Shown: one piece after another, positions 1 to 7,054 of the stretch | How positions within the stretch are numbered: position 1 is the first letter of the stretch | Layout: every line of letters begins with the position of its first letter | Made by a program: the position numbers and the translations under genes | From: Robiginitomaculum sp. | Lineage (GTDB): Bacteria > Pseudomonadota > Alphaproteobacteria > Caulobacterales > Maricaulaceae | Assembly: GCA_002733495.1 (NCBI GenBank) | Contig: NVVV01000063.1 | Span: forward strand, 1 to 64,000 | Length of the DNA: 64,000 bases | Direction: 5' to 3' | Notes under the pieces: model-generated | What the model was told of the DNA's origin: nothing | Seen by the model: the letters and a program-made list of their open reading frames with translations, nothing else | Database searches by the model: none

Positions 1-528
1 GATGATCCTCCAAGTTGGGCAACGGACACTGTACGGGGAATGTATCTATATGGATCACGTAGCATGGCGATGCGTCCAAAGACAGCCACGTTTGATCCCT
101 ATGAATCCATAGGACAAAACTTGAGATATAATACCGATCACGATTATTCAATTCAACATTCACAGGCAACACGAGATGCCTTGCTAGATGACGGATTCTT
201 TTGTCCAAAGGACAATGTAAAAGATGGTAATATATGCATTGAGGAAAAGAACTATCTTCCTGATCCAACGTTTCATACCTTATTCATTAAGATTAAAGAT
301 GGTCAACAGGTTCAAGTTGTGACGCGTAAAAACATCATATTATTCATGAAAGTGTGGAAATCTATAGATGCTGAATTTTGGTATAACTACATATGGAAAT
401 CAAGTCCTTATTCCGCAAGCGGGTTGTCTCTCGATAAACCTGGGACGCCAAATTACTATCGTAGGAAAAAATTCATCGCGCCAATAATGATCCAAATCTT
501 CAATACGGCTATATCAACTCGTAGTTGA
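1..528 (+). CDS. 5'-truncated hypothetical phage protein
   Basis: The frame is open from the first base, and the first in-frame ATG (position 40) is preceded by 13 sense codons, so the gene almost certainly starts outside the window. At least 175 residues are visible. The protein is rich in aromatic and charged residues and shows no membrane segment or signal peptide. I do not recognise a family or catalytic motif. It ends 38 bases before the next start, and a TATAAATA late-promoter octamer lies just after its stop. Coding status rests on the long open frame and its position on the coding strand of the unit. Function unknown. Confidence 0.7.
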   Translation, partial: DDPPSWATDTVRGMYLYGSRSMAMRPKTATFDPYESIGQNLRYNTDHDYSIQHSQATRDALLDDGFFCPKDNVKDGNICIEEKNYLPDPTFHTLFIKIKDGQQVQVVTRKNIILFMKVWKSIDAEFWYNYIWKSSPYSASGLSLDKPGTPNYYRRKKFIAPIMIQIFNTAISTRS

Positions 529-536
529 TATAAATA
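529..536 (+). promoter_or_regulatory. T4-type late promoter octamer TATAAATA
   Basis: Perfect match to the T4 late promoter consensus, 30 bases upstream of the start at 566 and in the short gap after the preceding stop. In T4 this octamer is read by host RNA polymerase with gp55, gp33 and the gp45 clamp. Confidence 0.6.
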
Positions 537-565
537 AATCAGTTACACCAACTAGGACTGGTTAA

Positions 566-886
566 ATGAATCAATACTTTAGTAGAGTGGGCACCGCATT
601 GTCCATTCTGTTTAATGTCATACTTGGCGGGCCTCTAGGTCAGTCGTTTTCAGCAAGAAATTATGGTTGGCAAAGGGAGAATAAGCGAAATCTGGTATGG
701 TTGATAGATATTACATCGAAAGTTGCATATATTATATTATTAAAGCCCTTGACAATGCCATCAAAAGAGTATATAATCATAGAAACAAATCAACACTGTT
801 TAAATGCGTGGATATTCTGGCGCATAGAACGGCGCAAATATCTAAATAAGGAAATAGAAAATGGCAAAACGGCTCGTAAAGACTAA
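566..886 (+). CDS. Conserved small phage protein (ILGGPLGQSFSARN type)
   Basis: This 106-residue protein carries a block I associate with a widespread uncharacterised phage family: a GG(P)xxQSFSARN segment near residue 20, NLVWLID near residue 42, then an HCLNAWIFWR segment near residue 77. The N-terminal residues 10-22 are hydrophobic but too short for a confident membrane helix. The gene follows a TATAAATA octamer and overlaps the next gene by 26 bases, so translation is probably coupled. Function is unknown; family recognition is from memory. Confidence 0.75.
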   Translation: MNQYFSRVGTALSILFNVILGGPLGQSFSARNYGWQRENKRNLVWLIDITSKVAYIILLKPLTMPSKEYIIIETNQHCLNAWIFWRIERRKYLNKEIENGKTARKD

Positions 887-1124
887 AGGCATTAAGTCAC
901 AAGGCATTCACTCAAATGTATCAGCATCCACTCGTAAACTTATGCGCGATGGAGTTAGTGATGGAGCAAAATGGCTAAACAAAATGACTGCATACCGCAA
1001 GGGACAAAACCCTTGGATCACAATCGATAATCCAAACAAAGAAGAAACGAACAAGCGCCGTATACGCGTCAAATCTAATGATTTGTACGGCAGACCGAAA
1101 AATAAATTCGGCTATGCCCTTTGA
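861..1124 (+). CDS. Small basic hypothetical protein
   Basis: An 87-residue, strongly basic protein with many Lys/Arg and an RRIRVKSNDLYGRPKNKFG tail. A good ribosome site (aaggaaata) precedes the ATG at 861. It overlaps the preceding gene by 26 bases, and its stop overlaps the TTG start of the glutaredoxin gene (TTGA). The charge would suit nucleic-acid binding, but no motif is visible and I do not recognise it. It is coding by its start signal and tight packing. Confidence 0.7.
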   Translation: MAKRLVKTKGIKSQGIHSNVSASTRKLMRDGVSDGAKWLNKMTAYRKGQNPWITIDNPNKEETNKRRIRVKSNDLYGRPKNKFGYAL

Positions 1125-1363
1125 GTGTAGTAATTTACGGTAAAAAGAATTGTATCTATTGCAGCAAGGCTATTGATCTTGCTGTATTGGAACACCTAGA
1201 TTTTGAGTACCTCAATATTGACGATGCTCAAAATAAGGCTAATCTCTTGGAAGCATTTCCCAACGTAAAAACTGTGCCGCAAATATGGGTGGACGGTTTT
1301 CATGTCGGTGGATACCATGAGTTTGCGGCCACGATTGAAACCAAAACGGAGACTATAACATGA
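1121..1363 (+). CDS. grx: Glutaredoxin
   Basis: An 80-residue thioredoxin-fold redox protein. The active site is a CIYC dithiol at residues 11-14. It is followed by the cis-proline motif TVPQIW near residue 48 and the GGYHEF glutathione-site region near residue 60, the standard order in glutaredoxins. In T4-type phages glutaredoxins donate electrons to ribonucleotide reductase in the cytoplasm; that partner is not in this window. The start is TTG in a TTGA overlap with the preceding stop, and the end overlaps the next ATG (ATGA). This is a translationally coupled operon. Confidence 0.93.
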   Translation: MSVVIYGKKNCIYCSKAIDLAVLEHLDFEYLNIDDAQNKANLLEAFPNVKTVPQIWVDGFHVGGYHEFAATIETKTETIT

Positions 1364-1614
1364 AAACACTAGCAGAACAAAAAGCGGTGGTGCTTGATAA
1401 ACTTCTAGGCGGAGGCGTTGATATTGAATTCATCAAAGCTGACGGCTCTTTGCGCATCATGAATGCTGCCCTAAGTGCAGACGACGAAGTGAACGGCTTC
1501 GGCAAAAACGAAGCAACGGCCACTGTGTTTGATACTGGCATTAGCGCATATCGTAAGTTTGCATGGTCTGGCCTGTCTAAAGTTGATGGCGAAACATTCA
1601 CTCACTCAAACTAA
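1360..1614 (+). CDS. Small SH3-like barrel protein (DUF2693/WYL_2-like)
   Basis: An 84-residue protein with the pattern VDIEFIKADGSLRIMNAAL followed by TVFDTGISAYRKFAW. This resembles the phage SH3-beta-barrel family I know as DUF2693 (WYL_2), in which a K(A)DG turn and a V(W/F)D segment are conserved. The start forms an ATGA overlap with the glutaredoxin stop. Members are common near replication genes of T4-like phages, but no biochemical role is established that I know of. Confidence 0.7.
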   Translation: MKTLAEQKAVVLDKLLGGGVDIEFIKADGSLRIMNAALSADDEVNGFGKNEATATVFDTGISAYRKFAWSGLSKVDGETFTHSN

Positions 1615-1638
1615 GAGCTGGACGAATATAATATAATC

Positions 1639-1668
1639 AAACGGAGTTGCATTAATGTGGCTCCGTTT
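1639..1668 (+). promoter_or_regulatory. Hairpin enclosing the ribosome site of the glycosyltransferase gene
   Basis: AAACGGAG (1639-1646) and CTCCGTTT (1661-1668) form a perfect 8-bp stem with a 14-base loop. The Shine-Dalgarno (ACGGAG) is inside the 5' arm and the ATG at 1655 is in the loop, so the folded mRNA should mask initiation. A TATAAT sequence at 1632-1637 lies just upstream, without a good -35 box. No T-run follows, so it does not look like a terminator. Confidence 0.55.
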
Positions 1669-2614
1669 GGAGAATGATATTATGGAAAAGAATGAATTAA
1701 ATAAAGATGCGATGGGAGGCACAGAATTACTAGAAATGCGCCTCCGTTCTCATTTGTCCAATGATCTTTTAGACAAATTCCAAATTGTGTGTTCGCGCGA
1801 GAGGGCCATTAATCCAGAAAAGAAACGTATATTCTGGGCACATGATCTCGCCCAAGACTCTGAGGCCAAAAAGGCATTAGGCGGCGAACGGTATAAAAAC
1901 TACGACAAGATTGTGTTTGTATCTCATTGGCAACAGTCGATGTATCAGGCATATTTAGGTGTTCCATATAGCGCGGGTATAGTTTTACGTAATGGTATCG
2001 AGCTATTCGAGTCGCACGTGAAGCCAATGGACAAAATTCGCCTAATATATTTCTCTACACCTCACAGAGGATTGGACATTCTTGAATCGGTATTTTCACA
2101 CATGACCAAGGGTGGCAATAATCATGATGTGGAACTTAACGTGTTTTCATCGTTCAATCTGTACGGTTGGGCCGAAAGAGACAAGCCGTACAAGGAATTA
2201 TTTGATCTACTTGATAATCACCCGCAGGTAAATTATAATGGATCGGTCACAAATGACAGAATTCGCGAAGAACTCAAACGTTCTCATATTCTAGCATATC
2301 CATCGACTTGGCCAGAGACCAGTTGTTTATGTCTTATAGAATCTATGTGTGCCGGGCTGACCTGCGTTCATTCATCACTAGGAGCTTTACCAGAGACTTC
2401 CATGGGCATAACAAGCATGTATGCGTACACCGAGCAACCAAACGGTCATGCCCATAGATTTGCAGCGCAACTTGATGCAGATATAAAACATATCCGAAAT
2501 ATACATGCTAATGATGTACCCCTAGTACACAATATGAGATCACACGGAATCTACGATTTCAACAATATTGCGAGAGAATGGGAAGCACTGTTAAAAAGTA
2601 TCTTGACAACATAA
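1655..2614 (+). CDS. Glycosyltransferase, group 1 / GT4-like
   Basis: A 319-residue glycosyltransferase of the GT-B type seen in T4-like marine phages. The N-terminus (RLENDIMEKNELN..AMGGTEL) matches that family as I remember it, which supports ATG 1655 over the in-frame ATG at 1682. Further signs are the KKRIFWAHDL segment near residue 57, the KIVFVSHWQ segment, and the C-terminal donor-site motif PETSCLCLIESMCAGL, which has the E-x7-E spacing typical of GT4 enzymes. The substrate is unknown; modification of phage DNA or of host surface sugar are the usual guesses. It stands alone behind a masking hairpin at its ribosome site. Confidence 0.88.
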   Translation: MWLRLENDIMEKNELNKDAMGGTELLEMRLRSHLSNDLLDKFQIVCSRERAINPEKKRIFWAHDLAQDSEAKKALGGERYKNYDKIVFVSHWQQSMYQAYLGVPYSAGIVLRNGIELFESHVKPMDKIRLIYFSTPHRGLDILESVFSHMTKGGNNHDVELNVFSSFNLYGWAERDKPYKELFDLLDNHPQVNYNGSVTNDRIREELKRSHILAYPSTWPETSCLCLIESMCAGLTCVHSSLGALPETSMGITSMYAYTEQPNGHAHRFAAQLDADIKHIRNIHANDVPLVHNMRSHGIYDFNNIAREWEALLKSILTT

Positions 2615-2631
2615 TATAAAATATGTAAAGA
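2603..2631 (+). promoter_or_regulatory. Sigma70-like promoter
   Basis: Consensus TTGACA at 2603-2608, a 17-base spacer, and a poor -10 (TAAAGA) at 2626-2631. It lies at the end of the glycosyltransferase gene and 50 bases before the start at 2681. The -35 is perfect; the -10 is weak. Confidence 0.45.
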
Positions 2632-2680
2632 TGGCAACTAGATATATAGTTACACATTATAAACAAACAGGAAAATACTG

Positions 2681-3820
2681 ATGGCTCGTAGACCGAAAAT
2701 CACCTTAAGTAGAAAATCCTCCAAGTTACTGGAAGAAAATTCTATTGGTCTAGAAACAACCAATTGGAATGATGTTGAGGACACTGAATATGCTGTATAT
2801 TCAACATTACGACATTACGGATATTTTTATGACGGAAAAGTGGCAGCAAAGTGGGCGAACACGTGGGTTAAGGCAAATCGAAGCACAGCCGATTATAAAG
2901 ATTTCTGCGCCGCAGAATACTGGTCAATATCCAGAACGTTATCGAGTCTATGTAAAATGCATACGAATGGTGCAAAGTTTGATAAGAAGCGCATGGCATG
3001 GATCAAAGTCCATGTTAACGAGGTGATTGAACGAGGCAAAGACAACATTAAAAATCGAACATCGAGTGTTGTGCCGATTAGACGTTCACCTTCAGAAATT
3101 ATTAAAGAGCGTACCAATGATTTCATTGCAGAGATCGAAGACTTCATAGATCAGTTCTCAACAGAATCACTCACGCGGGCGGAGATTAAAGAGTGGTCGG
3201 CATATGATCTGATGAAACATCAGGAAGTTCCTTATATCACCGCAAAAGCTGTACATGATTATTATCAGCCACTCTTGGCCGAACTTGAGGAGGTAGTTAA
3301 GGGTACGGATAGAGACTTAGTTGAAGCCTATGCTACCCTCTCCACCCGTGCGAGGAACGCTTACCTGAAGCTGATTAAAAGCATCATTAGCGATTCAGAT
3401 ATGTATATGAATGGTAAGAAGGCTGTAAGAAAGCCACGCGCGAAGAAAGTGTATTCCGCAGGCGTCCAAACCGCACATGTAAAATATTGTAAGTCCAGTA
3501 AGGAATTTAAACTCACCAGTGTTAATCCTTTGAAACTTATTGGTGCAACCGAAGTGTATTTGTTCAACACGAAGTATCGAAACATCACATATCTCGTGAG
3601 TGATCAGAAGACTGGATTTTCAGTTAAAGGAACAACAATTCAAGGCATTGATATGGAAGCCAGTTATAAGAAAACGCTACGTAAGCCTGAACTGTATTTT
3701 AACGACACGTTAAAAGCCACAAAGCTGAGAATGAAGAAAACTCTTACCGCTCTAAAAACGAAATCTGGAACTGTCAACGGACGCATGGGCACAGATACAA
3801 TATTATATAAAGTGTATTGA
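2681..3820 (+). CDS. Hypothetical protein, 379 aa
   Basis: A soluble, Lys-rich 379-residue protein with no membrane segment. The N-terminal tail is basic (RRPKITLSRKSSK). The middle third (about residues 140-230) is rich in Glu and Lys and probably helical. Another very basic stretch (KKAVRKPRAKKVYS) sits near residue 250, before a beta-rich C-terminal part. It lies directly upstream of rnh in what looks like its own transcription unit, since each has a TTGACA promoter. I believe similar proteins occur in marine T4-like phages but cannot name a family or function. Confidence 0.8.
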   Translation: MARRPKITLSRKSSKLLEENSIGLETTNWNDVEDTEYAVYSTLRHYGYFYDGKVAAKWANTWVKANRSTADYKDFCAAEYWSISRTLSSLCKMHTNGAKFDKKRMAWIKVHVNEVIERGKDNIKNRTSSVVPIRRSPSEIIKERTNDFIAEIEDFIDQFSTESLTRAEIKEWSAYDLMKHQEVPYITAKAVHDYYQPLLAELEEVVKGTDRDLVEAYATLSTRARNAYLKLIKSIISDSDMYMNGKKAVRKPRAKKVYSAGVQTAHVKYCKSSKEFKLTSVNPLKLIGATEVYLFNTKYRNITYLVSDQKTGFSVKGTTIQGIDMEASYKKTLRKPELYFNDTLKATKLRMKKTLTALKTKSGTVNGRMGTDTILYKVY

Positions 3821-3845
3821 CATCGCCTAGATATTAATATATAAT
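3817..3845 (+). promoter_or_regulatory. Consensus sigma70 promoter for rnh
   Basis: TTGACA (3817-3822), a 17-base spacer and TATAAT (3840-3845): both hexamers match consensus at ideal spacing. The -35 overlaps the stop of the upstream gene, and the ATG of rnh is at 3867. It should be strong with host polymerase and so early. Confidence 0.85.
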
Positions 3846-3866
3846 GATTTGAAACAGGAAAATACC

Positions 3867-4721
3867 ATGATACTTTTAGATTTATCGCAGGTGATGATTG
3901 CCACACTTATGATCTCCCTGGGGAAACACACCAATGCCGAAGTCGATGAGAGTATGTTGCGACACATGATCATCAATTCATTACGAATGAATCATCACAA
4001 ATTCAGTCGTGAATATGGTCCACTTATTATTTGTGCAGATGATACCAACTATTGGCGCAAGGATATCTTTCCGTACTATAAAGCAGGCCGAAAAGATGCC
4101 CGTAAAGAATCGGAGATTGATTGGAACGTTGTATTCAAGAGTTTGAATAGGATCAAAGCGGAGATCAAAGAGTTTCTGCCATACAAGGTAATTCAATCTG
4201 ATCGTGCTGAAGCCGACGATGTTATTGGCACAATCGCGCGTAATGAGGGAACACTACTCAATTCTGAAGATAAGATTCTCATATTATCAGGCGACAAAGA
4301 TTATATTCAACTTCAGAAATTCGCTAATGTATCACAGTATGATCCCACGCGGAAGAAGTTTATCACGCACAATGATCCAGCTGCATATCTGCACGAGCAT
4401 ATTCTTCGTGGTGATCGAGGCGATGGTATTCCCAACGTACTATCTGCCGATAACAGTTTCGTCGACGGCATACGACAAAAACAATTGCGGGCAACGAAGA
4501 TCGCAAAGTGGGATTCGGGTGAAGTGCCAATCGATCAAGAAACACAACGAAACATCGCACGTAATAGAGCGTTAATCGATTTGTCTGAAGTGCCTGGGTC
4601 AATCAAGGTTGACATCCTTAGGCAATGGGACGAGCCGAACACGAAAACCCGAGCACAACTTGTTTCATATTTCATGAAATATAAGTTAAAACACCTTATG
4701 GAGCATATTGGGGAATTTTGA
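3867..4721 (+). CDS. rnh: RNase H, T4 rnh-type 5' to 3' exonuclease (flap nuclease)
   Basis: A 284-residue FEN1-family nuclease, close to T4 RNase H (305 aa). It removes RNA primers and flaps during lagging-strand synthesis. Visible metal-site acids are in LLDLSQ (residue 5), ICADD..YWRKD (about 54-62), RAEADD (about 112-117) and LSGDKDY (about 136-142), in the same order as in T4. The pattern of a DNA-contacting region followed by ..RALIDLSEVP also matches. I chose ATG 3867 (preceded by aggaaa) because the family begins close to the first metal Asp; the upstream in-frame TTG at 3849 would add residues without support. It has its own consensus promoter. Confidence 0.93.
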   Translation: MILLDLSQVMIATLMISLGKHTNAEVDESMLRHMIINSLRMNHHKFSREYGPLIICADDTNYWRKDIFPYYKAGRKDARKESEIDWNVVFKSLNRIKAEIKEFLPYKVIQSDRAEADDVIGTIARNEGTLLNSEDKILILSGDKDYIQLQKFANVSQYDPTRKKFITHNDPAAYLHEHILRGDRGDGIPNVLSADNSFVDGIRQKQLRATKIAKWDSGEVPIDQETQRNIARNRALIDLSEVPGSIKVDILRQWDEPNTKTRAQLVSYFMKYKLKHLMEHIGEF

Positions 4722-4759
4722 TTCACATATAATTCTAAACCATAATTAAGGAAACAACC

Positions 4760-5188
4760 ATGGTTAAATCAATTTACGAAATTATTACATACGCAGGCAA
4801 ATTACGAAAGACGGAGGAACGCATTGCTTATTTGCGGGAACATAACTCCGCACCTCTCAAAAATATTGTCATTGCGACAACGGACAAGAACAAGATTAAA
4901 TTCCTCTTGCCTGCGGAAGCTCCGCCGTATACACCCTCAGTCCATAACGAAAATCATGGGTTATTGTATCGCGAAGCACGTAAGCTGAAGTATTTTGTCG
5001 AGGGTTGGGCACCGCCTGGACTAAAACAAGTGAAACGCGAACAAGTATTCATTGAAATGCTTGAGTCTATTCACCGTGACGATGCAAAGATTCTTTTACA
5101 GATGATCACACAGAAACCGTTCAAGGGTTTCACGCCAGAAGTTATATTGGCAGCATTTGATTACACATTAACGGAGAAATCTGCATGA
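4760..5188 (+). CDS. DUF6433-like conserved T4-type protein
   Basis: A 142-residue protein starting at ATG 4760 after an aagga ribosome site. It contains FLLPAEAPPYTPS near residue 50, a central REARKLKYFVEG, and KREQVFIEMLESIHRDDAKILLQM near residue 95. I associate this pattern with the uncharacterised DUF6433 family of marine T4-like phages, commonly placed beside replication genes. The C-terminal half looks helical. The last bases overlap the start of the next gene (ATGA). No enzymatic motif is visible and the function is unknown. Confidence 0.8.
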   Translation: MVKSIYEIITYAGKLRKTEERIAYLREHNSAPLKNIVIATTDKNKIKFLLPAEAPPYTPSVHNENHGLLYREARKLKYFVEGWAPPGLKQVKREQVFIEMLESIHRDDAKILLQMITQKPFKGFTPEVILAAFDYTLTEKSA

Positions 5189-5424
5189 AGATCAGTTTAT
5201 TAAGTATGCTGACGGTACTGTTTATCTATTTGAAATTGACAGGTGTCATTTTGTGGTCTTGGTGGTGGGTACTATCACCTCTTTGGGGCCCATTCACATT
5301 TATCTTAGGAATTGTTGCGTTTGCTGCCCTTTGTGTCGGTACCGTGGCAGGTATTGATGCCGTTGAACGCCGCATCCAGAACAAAAAGCGCATTGCTCGC
5401 CTTAAGCGTAATCATGAAAAATAA
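5185..5424 (+). CDS. Small membrane protein (phage Fragile-X-F/TMEM185-like)
   Basis: A 79-residue protein with two hydrophobic segments: about residues 4-25 and 30-57, the first containing LKLTGVILWSWWWVLSP. A basic C-terminal tail (RRIQNKKRIARLKRNHEK) should stay in the cytoplasm. The sequence resembles small phage proteins often labelled transmembrane Fragile-X-F protein, which have no known function. It is coupled on both sides, by an ATGA overlap upstream and an 11-base overlap with the HAD gene downstream. A role at the inner membrane is inference. Confidence 0.8.
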   Translation: MKISLLSMLTVLFIYLKLTGVILWSWWWVLSPLWGPFTFILGIVAFAALCVGTVAGIDAVERRIQNKKRIARLKRNHEK

Positions 5425-5989
5425 GGTAATCATAACAGACGCGGATGGGGTGATTCTGGACTGGCAATATAGTTTCACCCAGTGGATGGCACGGAAAGGT
5501 CTGCAACCACACCGCACTGATCTCTATAACTTGGCCTTATGCTACGGCATCGGTAGTGTTGATATGATGCGTTATATCACAGAATTCAACAATAGCGCAA
5601 GCGTTGCTTTTGTTCCGCCGTTTCGTGATGCCATGAAATATATCAAAAAGTTACATGAAGAACATGGATATGTGTTTCACTGCATCACATCATTAAGTCT
5701 TGACCCGTATGCAGGCGCCTTGCGAATTCAGAACATTCGTAATCTATTCGGTACCACAGCATTTGAAAAAATTGTTTGTCTCGACACAGGCGCCGATAAA
5801 CACGAAGCACTTGAACCATATCGTGATAGTGGATGTATTTGGGTCGAGGACAAGCCCGAGAATGCCCAACTTGGCACAGACATGGGACTTGACTCGTATC
5901 TTATGGCACACGATCATAACTCGGACAATATACCCGCCGATATGGCGGTTGTGAATAATTGGAAAGAACTTTACGAAAGAATTACATAA
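5414..5989 (+). CDS. HAD-superfamily hydrolase
   Basis: A 191-residue HAD-like phosphatase. Motif I is TDADGV at residues 8-13 (nucleophile Asp followed by the acid/base Asp). A Ser/Thr motif II candidate (CITSLS) lies near residue 97, a Lys (ADKHEALEP) is in the motif III region, and WVEDKPENA near residue 150 gives the motif IV acids. ATG 5414 is chosen because it puts motif I at the N-terminus; an upstream in-frame start at 5312 would read through the preceding gene. Nucleotide or sugar phosphates are plausible substrates. The stop overlaps the next ATG (TAATG). Confidence 0.85.
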   Translation: MKNKVIITDADGVILDWQYSFTQWMARKGLQPHRTDLYNLALCYGIGSVDMMRYITEFNNSASVAFVPPFRDAMKYIKKLHEEHGYVFHCITSLSLDPYAGALRIQNIRNLFGTTAFEKIVCLDTGADKHEALEPYRDSGCIWVEDKPENAQLGTDMGLDSYLMAHDHNSDNIPADMAVVNNWKELYERIT

Positions 5990-6693
5990 TGAATAATAAA
6001 CCAGTAAATAATGACACAACACCGAAGATTAGTGACGAAGGAGTTGATTGTGTGGATGGTGTGGGAAATCCCACAATCATAAAACGTGTCGATCATCCAG
6101 AACTAGGATATTATATTCAAACAGAAAGCCGTCCGCACGGAACATATGATGTCGCCTACAGTCTTATTGATGATGGATATATAGGTGATGAGACCTGGGT
6201 AAAAATGCTGATCACTGATCGCGGCATTCTACCCCAGAGAATATACACAGATGGTGACGGCGTAGTCTGCTCTATCGGCAAATCTACAACCGACGGTAAA
6301 TGGTACGGATGGTCTCATCGCTCAATCTATGGTTTCGAAATTCGTTCCGAGGTTAAATGGGGAGATTGTGCCTACATGCCAGCAAATGCGGAAGAATTTG
6401 GTCAAGCTTATATGGAATTCTTCACCGATAAGGAGTGGAACATTAACCAAAAATATGAGGTTAATGTTGCATGGAATGATGAGCGTGTAAAATATCCAGA
6501 TGAGGAGCGAGGGCCAGTCGGCGTGTACATTACTGCCGACTACACGAATGATGTTCCTAACAAAAAACTGCGTGGAACACAGTACACAACATGGTGGCCG
6601 TATCCAGAAAAATGGGGTAAAGGTGCTTGGGTAGCTGAGACGGAAGAAGATGCAAAACAAATGGCTATAGACTTCGCGGATAGTGTCAGCTAA
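5989..6693 (+). CDS. Hypothetical protein with GWSHRSIYGF motif
   Basis: A 234-residue soluble, acidic and Trp-rich protein. The segment DGKWYGWSHRSIYGFEI (about residues 103-119) is a motif I have seen repeatedly in uncharacterised phage proteins. The C-terminal third has a WWPYPEKWGKGAWVAETEEDA segment. The TAATG overlap with the HAD gene gives the start; the longer frame beginning at 5959 would overlap that gene without a ribosome site. Function unknown. It ends the operon: a late promoter octamer and a terminator follow immediately. Confidence 0.8.
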   Translation: MNNKPVNNDTTPKISDEGVDCVDGVGNPTIIKRVDHPELGYYIQTESRPHGTYDVAYSLIDDGYIGDETWVKMLITDRGILPQRIYTDGDGVVCSIGKSTTDGKWYGWSHRSIYGFEIRSEVKWGDCAYMPANAEEFGQAYMEFFTDKEWNINQKYEVNVAWNDERVKYPDEERGPVGVYITADYTNDVPNKKLRGTQYTTWWPYPEKWGKGAWVAETEEDAKQMAIDFADSVS

Positions 6694-6697
6694 CACG

Positions 6698-6705
6698 TAT
6701 AAATA
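6698..6705 (+). promoter_or_regulatory. T4-type late promoter octamer TATAAATA
   Basis: A perfect octamer 4 bases after the stop at 6693. The only gene it could serve directly is at 6760, but a terminator-like hairpin lies between, so a transcript would either pass it or end as a very short RNA. Confidence 0.5.
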
Positions 6706-6720
6706 TTTACATGAAACAAC

Positions 6721-6745
6721 AGGCGATCCTTTGTGGTCGCCTTTT
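6721..6745 (+). terminator. Intrinsic terminator
   Basis: AGGCGA (6721-6726) pairs with TCGCCT (6737-6742) and an inner CC/GG extends the stem past a one-base bulge. A five-base TTTGT loop and a TTTT run complete a standard rho-independent terminator for the operon ending at 6693. Confidence 0.75.
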
Positions 6746-6759
6746 ACTTAGGAATGACT

Positions 6760-6993
6760 ATGCCTCTTTATGAATTTAAGAACAATGATACAAACCAAGA
6801 TGAATCCCATTTTTTTACCATCACAGAACGTAAAAATTTTCTATTAGAAAATCCACACATCACACAAAGACTCGCTTCTCCGCCGTATGGGGATTCTGTT
6901 CGACTTGGAATTCGCAAGATTGATAACAGTTTTAATGATGTATTATTGAAAGCGAAAGGCGCACACCTTCATTCCACAATCGAGACAAAATAA
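6760..6993 (+). CDS. Small MPLYEF protein, FmdB-like without zinc ribbon
   Basis: A 77-residue protein beginning MPLYEFKNNDT, followed by FFTITERKNFLLENPHIT and ending with KIDNSFNDVLLKAK. This matches small proteins of marine T4-like phages that resemble the start of FmdB regulatory proteins but lack the CxxC zinc ribbon. The start at 6760 is preceded by taggaat; ATG 6754 and GTG 6733 are less likely because the family starts at MPLYEF. Function unknown. Confidence 0.75.
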   Translation: MPLYEFKNNDTNQDESHFFTITERKNFLLENPHITQRLASPPYGDSVRLGIRKIDNSFNDVLLKAKGAHLHSTIETK

Positions 6994-6995
6994 AC

Positions 6996-7024
6996 TTGAC
7001 TTCGATATAAATGTGTGTTATGGT
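6996..7024 (+). promoter_or_regulatory. Sigma70-like promoter for the Acb1-like gene
   Basis: TTGACT (6996-7001), 17-base spacer, TATGGT (7019-7024), with the gene start at 7053. The -10 overlaps the left arm of the inverted repeat at 7020-7028. Confidence 0.6.
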
Positions 7025-7054
7025 GTACTATTATTTAACTATAAGGTACACCAT
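7020..7054 (+). repeat. Inverted repeat spanning -10 box and start codon
   Basis: ATGGTGTAC (7020-7028) and GTACACCAT (7046-7054) are perfect 9-base inverted repeats separated by 17 bases. The left arm overlaps the -10 box and the right arm covers the last bases before the ATG and its first two bases. It may be an operator, or an RNA hairpin that blocks translation of read-through transcripts only. Confidence 0.7.

Noticed and set aside
1353-1601. 82-codon minus-strand frame over the DUF2693-like gene
   Set aside because: Antisense shadow of a coupled + gene.
1682-1684. Second ATG as start of the glycosyltransferase
   Set aside because: The residues before it (MWLRLEND) match the family N-terminus; kept only as an alternative.
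5312-5413. N-terminal extension of the HAD gene
   Set aside because: Lies entirely within the membrane-protein gene, and the catalytic motif I should be near the N-terminus.
7011-7052. Upstream start for the Acb1-like gene
   Set aside because: Would be translated from within the promoter -10 and inverted repeat; ATG 7053 has the ribosome site and family N-terminus.
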